Source: JAFAQB01 sp046724555
GTDB lineage: Archaea > Thermoproteota > Nitrososphaeria > Nitrososphaerales > Nitrososphaeraceae
Assembly: GCA_046724555.1 (NCBI GenBank)
Contig: JBKOWU010000322.1
Span: forward strand, 1 to 8,369
Reading direction: 5' to 3'
Length of the DNA stretch: 8,369 bases
The notes under the pieces were generated by a model. The model was not told where the DNA came from. It saw only the letters and a program-made list of their open reading frames with translations, and ran no database searches. The position numbers were made by a program, and so were the translations under genes. Below are positions 6,204 through 8,369 of the stretch, one piece after another (the first letter of the stretch is position 1; every line of letters starts with the position of its first letter).

Positions 6204-6938
6204 TTATAAGGTGGTTGCCTCAAATGAGCCATCCGATTTAGACTTATAGTAAACATCCGCACGTCTTGTGAATAGACCAACCTCTATCACGCCTGGAATA
6301 TTTTTCAAGTTGAGCTCATTAGCAGGTACATTATATTCCATATTGAACGACGTATCATAGATTATATTGCCATTTTCTGTGATAAACGGGTAGCCTTTTT
6401 CTACTGTTCTTAATTTTGGTATCCCCCCCGCTTCTTGCAACTTAATCCAAACTATAGAACGAGCGAAAGGATGAACCTCTATTGGAATAGAGCGACTAAA
6501 TTTATCTACAAACTTGTTTGAATCTGCGATAATGATTACTCTCTTTGCTGCTGATATTAGGACCTTTTCCTTAAGTAATGCCCCTCCACCTCCCTTGATC
6601 ATATAGAATTTGGAATCAATTTGATCTGCTCCATCAATAACTATGTCGATATTAGGAATTCGATTCTCGTCAACTATTTTTAGCCCATTCTTTTCTGCTT
6701 CCTGCTTTATTTGAAGAGAAGTAGCAATAAATTCTAATGTGATCTTGTCTAGTAATTTTGGCATCTCTTTCACAATACCTGCTACTGTACTTCCGCTACC
6801 CAATCCAACAATTTGAACACTGTCGTTTGAGAATTGATGCTTGACCAGATGCCCTGCAAGATTCTTTATGGCGTCATGAAATAGATTATGTGGAGAAGGA
6901 GCAGGATGTGATGGTGGTGAATCATTCAAATTCGACAT
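6204..6938 (-). CDS. rpiA: Ribose-5-phosphate isomerase A
   Basis: RpiA interconverts ribose 5-phosphate and ribulose 5-phosphate, supplying ribose for nucleotides and for histidine and cofactor synthesis. The 244-residue protein shows the phosphate-binding loop GLGSGST at 45-51, the DGADQID motif at 102-108 with the two catalytic-site aspartates D102 and D105, and KGGGGALLKEK with K115 and the catalytic base E124; spacings match E. coli D81, D84, K94 and E103 exactly. PGVIEVGLF near the C-terminus is also typical. The first 17 residues are a Pro/Ser/His-rich extension absent from the bacterial enzyme (about 219 residues), possibly disordered. The ATG at 6938 has no Shine-Dalgarno, and a TAAAAATT tract about 29 bp upstream (6964-6971) might serve as a weak TATA box for a leaderless message. 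It lies 31 bp after the coiled-coil gene on the same strand, so the two may also be co-transcribed. Confidence 0.96.
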   Translation of the reverse strand: MSNLNDSPPSHPAPSPHNLFHDAIKNLAGHLVKHQFSNDSVQIVGLGSGSTVAGIVKEMPKLLDKITLEFIATSLQIKQEAEKNGLKIVDENRIPNIDIVIDGADQIDSKFYMIKGGGGALLKEKVLISAAKRVIIIADSNKFVDKFSRSIPIEVHPFARSIVWIKLQEAGGIPKLRTVEKGYPFITENGNIIYDTSFNMEYNVPANELNLKNIPGVIEVGLFTRRADVYYKSKSDGSFEATTL

Positions 6939-6969
6939 ATAATGAGTGAAAATAAAGGACCATTAATTT

Positions 6970-7806
6970 TTATCTAAGCTGGCGAAGACAGCTCTTATCA
7001 GTCGTATCAGAATTAATGTCCATGTGTTGACCAGTGGAAAAATTATTATCCTTATCATTATTGTCGGGGGCAGTATTCATGTTATCATACTCATTATAGT
7101 CATCATTATTCATACCTGTTTGTTCTAATCGAGAAAGTGCCTCCATAATCTCATTTTGCAATTTCTCTATATTCTTTCCTTCTGAAATAGATTCAGATGT
7201 GTTTTCTCCTGTACGGTGGATATTGTAGGTTTTTTTATATTCATACTCTCGTCCAGATGCATGCCCATGGATAGCGTGATAGTCGTTTTGTACTAATTGC
7301 TCACTATCTGCCTCGCTTTTTCCTGTTCCTTCCTCTATCTCTGATATTTGTCCTTGTTGGCAACTGTCTCTCTCAAAAATTGAAGACGAGTTATGTGTAT
7401 TACCTTTTGATTTGAAGATAGAAGAGTCTGCGAACGACGTCTCAGACTTCTTGGATAATTCAGCTAGCTGATGGTCAATATCTGTAATTCTTTTTTCTAA
7501 GAGGTTGACAACATCATCCCGCATGTCATTAAGTTCAGAAAGATCCACCAACGGTAGTAATGCATCAATTTTTTCATCATATATAACTAATTGACGTTTA
7601 TATTTGAGCAAAAGCCTGTCACGCTCCATAGCATCAATTCTGCCTTCTTGTACAGCCTCATAGATTCTAGTAATTGCTTCATGTAGCAAGCTTCTTTCAA
7701 ATTTAAGTGATTCAAGCTCGGCTTTAGCAAATCCGTGTGGTTTAATGAGATGCTGCTGCGTCCATTCCTTTGCGGGATCTCTTATCTTGTATAGTTTAGG
7801 AAACAC
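6970..7806 (-). CDS. Unrecognised coiled-coil protein, probably longer at the N-terminus
   Basis: I do not recognise this family. From the GTG at 7806 the protein has 278 residues. Residues about 26-120 are strongly helical and charged, with heptad-like Leu/Ile spacing (LLHEAITRIYEAVQEGR, then RLLLKYKRQL, then DVVNLLEKRI), suggesting a coiled coil. Residues about 120-215 are Ser/Glu/Gln/His-rich and low complexity, a short helix follows (LQNEIMEALSRLEQ), and the end is rich in Asn and Asp, probably disordered. The frame stays open upstream of the GTG to a stop at 7873-7875, and those codons encode a hydrophobic stretch, AFITCSTLAGAIFGTAVF, that looks like a membrane anchor running into the annotated start. 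No ATG, GTG or TTG begins it, so a CTG at 7866 or ATT at 7863 may be used. If so, it is a membrane-anchored cytoplasmic or surface coiled-coil protein. rpiA follows 31 bp downstream. Confidence 0.72.
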   Translation of the reverse strand: MFPKLYKIRDPAKEWTQQHLIKPHGFAKAELESLKFERSLLHEAITRIYEAVQEGRIDAMERDRLLLKYKRQLVIYDEKIDALLPLVDLSELNDMRDDVVNLLEKRITDIDHQLAELSKKSETSFADSSIFKSKGNTHNSSSIFERDSCQQGQISEIEEGTGKSEADSEQLVQNDYHAIHGHASGREYEYKKTYNIHRTGENTSESISEGKNIEKLQNEIMEALSRLEQTGMNNDDYNEYDNMNTAPDNNDKDNNFSTGQHMDINSDTTDKSCLRQLR

Positions 7807-7875
7807 AGCAGTACCAAAAATCGCTCCTGCTAGTGTAGAGCACGTTATAAATGCCTCTTCAATCAGATATTGTTA

Positions 7876-7882
7876 CACCCCT
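7876..7882 (-). promoter_or_regulatory. Shine-Dalgarno-like site deciding a possible non-standard start
   Basis: The minus strand reads AGGGGTG here, nine bases upstream of the CTG at 7866 and twelve before the ATT at 7863 in the coiled-coil protein's frame. It is far too distant from the GTG at 7806 to serve it, so it supports the longer protein if it is transcribed. Confidence 0.3.
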
Positions 7883-7890
7883 TTTTTTCA

Positions 7891-7898
7891 ATATAAAT
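7891..7898 (-). promoter_or_regulatory. Possible TATA box for the coiled-coil gene
   Basis: On the minus strand this is ATTTATAT. Transcription start would be expected near 7868-7870, only a few bases before the CTG/ATT codons at 7866/7863 and about 60 bases before the GTG at 7806. This favours a start codon near 7863-7866 on a leaderless message, but it would place the Shine-Dalgarno-like site outside the transcript; both cannot operate together. Confidence 0.4.
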
Positions 7899-7949
7899 GA
7901 GAATCACAATCATTACAGTTAAGCATTGCTCTATCATAAAGTGAGCAGA

Positions 7950-7979
7950 CACATATCATGCCTATACTCGGGATATGTG
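7950..7979. repeat. Inverted repeat between L37e and the coiled-coil gene
   Basis: CACATATC and GATATGTG form a perfect 8-bp stem around a 14-base centre. It lies 25-55 bp past the L37e stop and about 50 bp before the TATA-like box of the coiled-coil gene. It could end or stabilise the L37e transcript, or be a regulator site; no T-run follows it on the minus strand. Confidence 0.35.
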
Positions 7980-7983
7980 CTTC

Positions 7984-8005
7984 ATGTATGCGGTATTGCA
8001 TATAT
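7984..8005 (-). repeat. Short hairpin at the L37e stop codon
   Basis: In the L37e transcript, AUAUAUGC and GCAUACAU can pair as an 8-bp stem with one G-U pair around a six-base loop. The stem begins at the last base of the stop codon. It may protect the 3' end or contribute to termination. The short AT-rich stem is only moderately stable. Confidence 0.3.
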
Positions 8006-8175
8006 TACCTTGTATATCGTTTTACCCAACCATATTTTCTTATCCTTGCATCAGGATAACCACAGCTAGCACATCTTTTCGCCCGCTTATGTAAAGAGTT
8101 ACGACCACATCTTTTACATCTAACGTGGGTTTTTTTCCTTGTGAATTTACCCATCGACGTTGTGCCTTTAGTCAT
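8005..8175 (-). CDS. rpl37e: 50S ribosomal protein L37e
   Basis: This 56-residue, strongly basic protein is L37e (eL37), a small zinc-binding protein of the large ribosomal subunit found in archaea and eukaryotes. It begins with MTKGTTSMGK, close to the usual MTKGTPSFGK, then KKTHVRCKRCGRNS. The zinc site has C20 and C23 in CKRC and C35 and C38 in CASCG. The length and the Arg/Lys-rich C-terminus are normal for the family; the usual W appears in KYGWV. The ATG at 8175 has a GGTG seven bases upstream. It starts 37 bp after the LSm gene, and this LSm-L37e pairing is widespread in archaea, so co-transcription is expected. Confidence 0.95.
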   Translation of the reverse strand: MTKGTTSMGKFTRKKTHVRCKRCGRNSLHKRAKRCASCGYPDARIRKYGWVKRYTR

Positions 8176-8182
8176 AATTATA

Positions 8183-8186
8183 CACC
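8183..8186 (-). promoter_or_regulatory. Ribosome binding site of L37e
   Basis: GGTG on the minus strand lies seven bases before the L37e ATG at 8175 and matches the archaeal anti-Shine-Dalgarno. It supports that start and translation from a polycistronic LSm-L37e message. Confidence 0.5.
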
Positions 8187-8212
8187 ATATTCCTTGCTAC
8201 TCTTACTACCGA

Positions 8213-8369
8213 TTACACGGGCGGGGGCGATATAATAACTACGTTATCGCCCCTAACAACAATGGTACCCAAATCATTGGATCTATTTTCTTCCAAAAGC
8301 TCCACCGAGTCTTGAAGTAATAGATTCATGTGTTGATCGAAACCATGTAAATTACCCCTGATAACCTTT
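8213..8369 (-). CDS. LSm (Sm-like archaeal) RNA-binding protein, partial (N-terminus beyond window)
   Basis: The visible 51 residues are the C-terminal two thirds of an archaeal Sm-like protein (SmAP), which forms a heptameric ring and binds U-rich RNA. The Sm1 part shows RGNLHGFDQHMNLLL, with the D and N residues that line the RNA pocket, and the Sm2 signature VVRGDNVVIIS follows before a PPPV end. Full-length proteins of this family are about 75-80 residues, so some 25 are missing past the window edge. The stop at 8213-8215 is 37 bp before L37e, its usual archaeal partner. The reading frame begins at 8368, with one base left over. Confidence 0.95.
   Translation of the reverse strand, partial: KVIRGNLHGFDQHMNLLLQDSVELLEENRSNDLGTIVVRGDNVVIISPPPV

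Overview
The window looks like chromosomal DNA of an ammonia-oxidising thaumarchaeon (Nitrososphaeria, probably the Nitrososphaera/Nitrosocosmicus side). The archaeal signs are an LSm (Sm-like) gene directly followed by ribosomal protein L37e, archaeal TATA boxes placed for leaderless or short-leader transcripts, AT-rich sequence, asparagine-rich linkers, and a decayed histidine kinase whose ATPase domain has the style common in soil AOA. The genus is an inference from sequence style, not from a search.

Layout, left to right. 1-1458 (minus): most of acetolactate synthase large subunit (ilvB), with its C-terminal end cut by the window edge. 1459-1663: ilvB upstream region with a 16-bp inverted repeat and TATA-like boxes. 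1664-2292 (plus): a heavily decayed histidine kinase pseudogene, readable only by joining three frames through stops and frameshifts. 2370-3413 (plus): a zinc-dependent medium-chain alcohol/polyol dehydrogenase with a perfect 12-bp palindrome over its start. 3484-4326 (plus): a class I aldolase/thiolase very like LsrF. 4327-4551: intergenic DNA with three inverted repeats packed into 67 bp. 4552-6075 (plus): a cyclic amidohydrolase of the dihydropyrimidinase/hydantoinase type. 6076-6203: convergent intergenic gap. 6204-6938 (minus): ribose-5-phosphate isomerase A. 6970-7806 (minus): an unrecognised coiled-coil protein, probably with an unannotated N-terminal membrane segment. 8005-8175 (minus): ribosomal protein L37e. 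8213-8369 (minus): the C-terminal part of the LSm protein.

Functionally, most of the window is core metabolism and RNA/translation: branched-chain amino acid synthesis, pentose phosphate supply, ribosome and RNA binding. The accessory-looking part is the plus-strand run of dehydrogenase, LsrF-like aldolase and cyclic amidohydrolase. The first two are 70 bp apart and could oxidise a (phospho)polyol and cleave the resulting keto compound, but each of the three genes has its own plausible promoter, so a single operon is not established. The most unusual points are the inverted-repeat-rich promoters of this run, the stop codon separating a short in-frame leader from the LsrF-like gene, the missing standard start codon of the coiled-coil protein, and the multi-frame kinase relic. 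I see no mobile element, CRISPR array, tRNA or rRNA.
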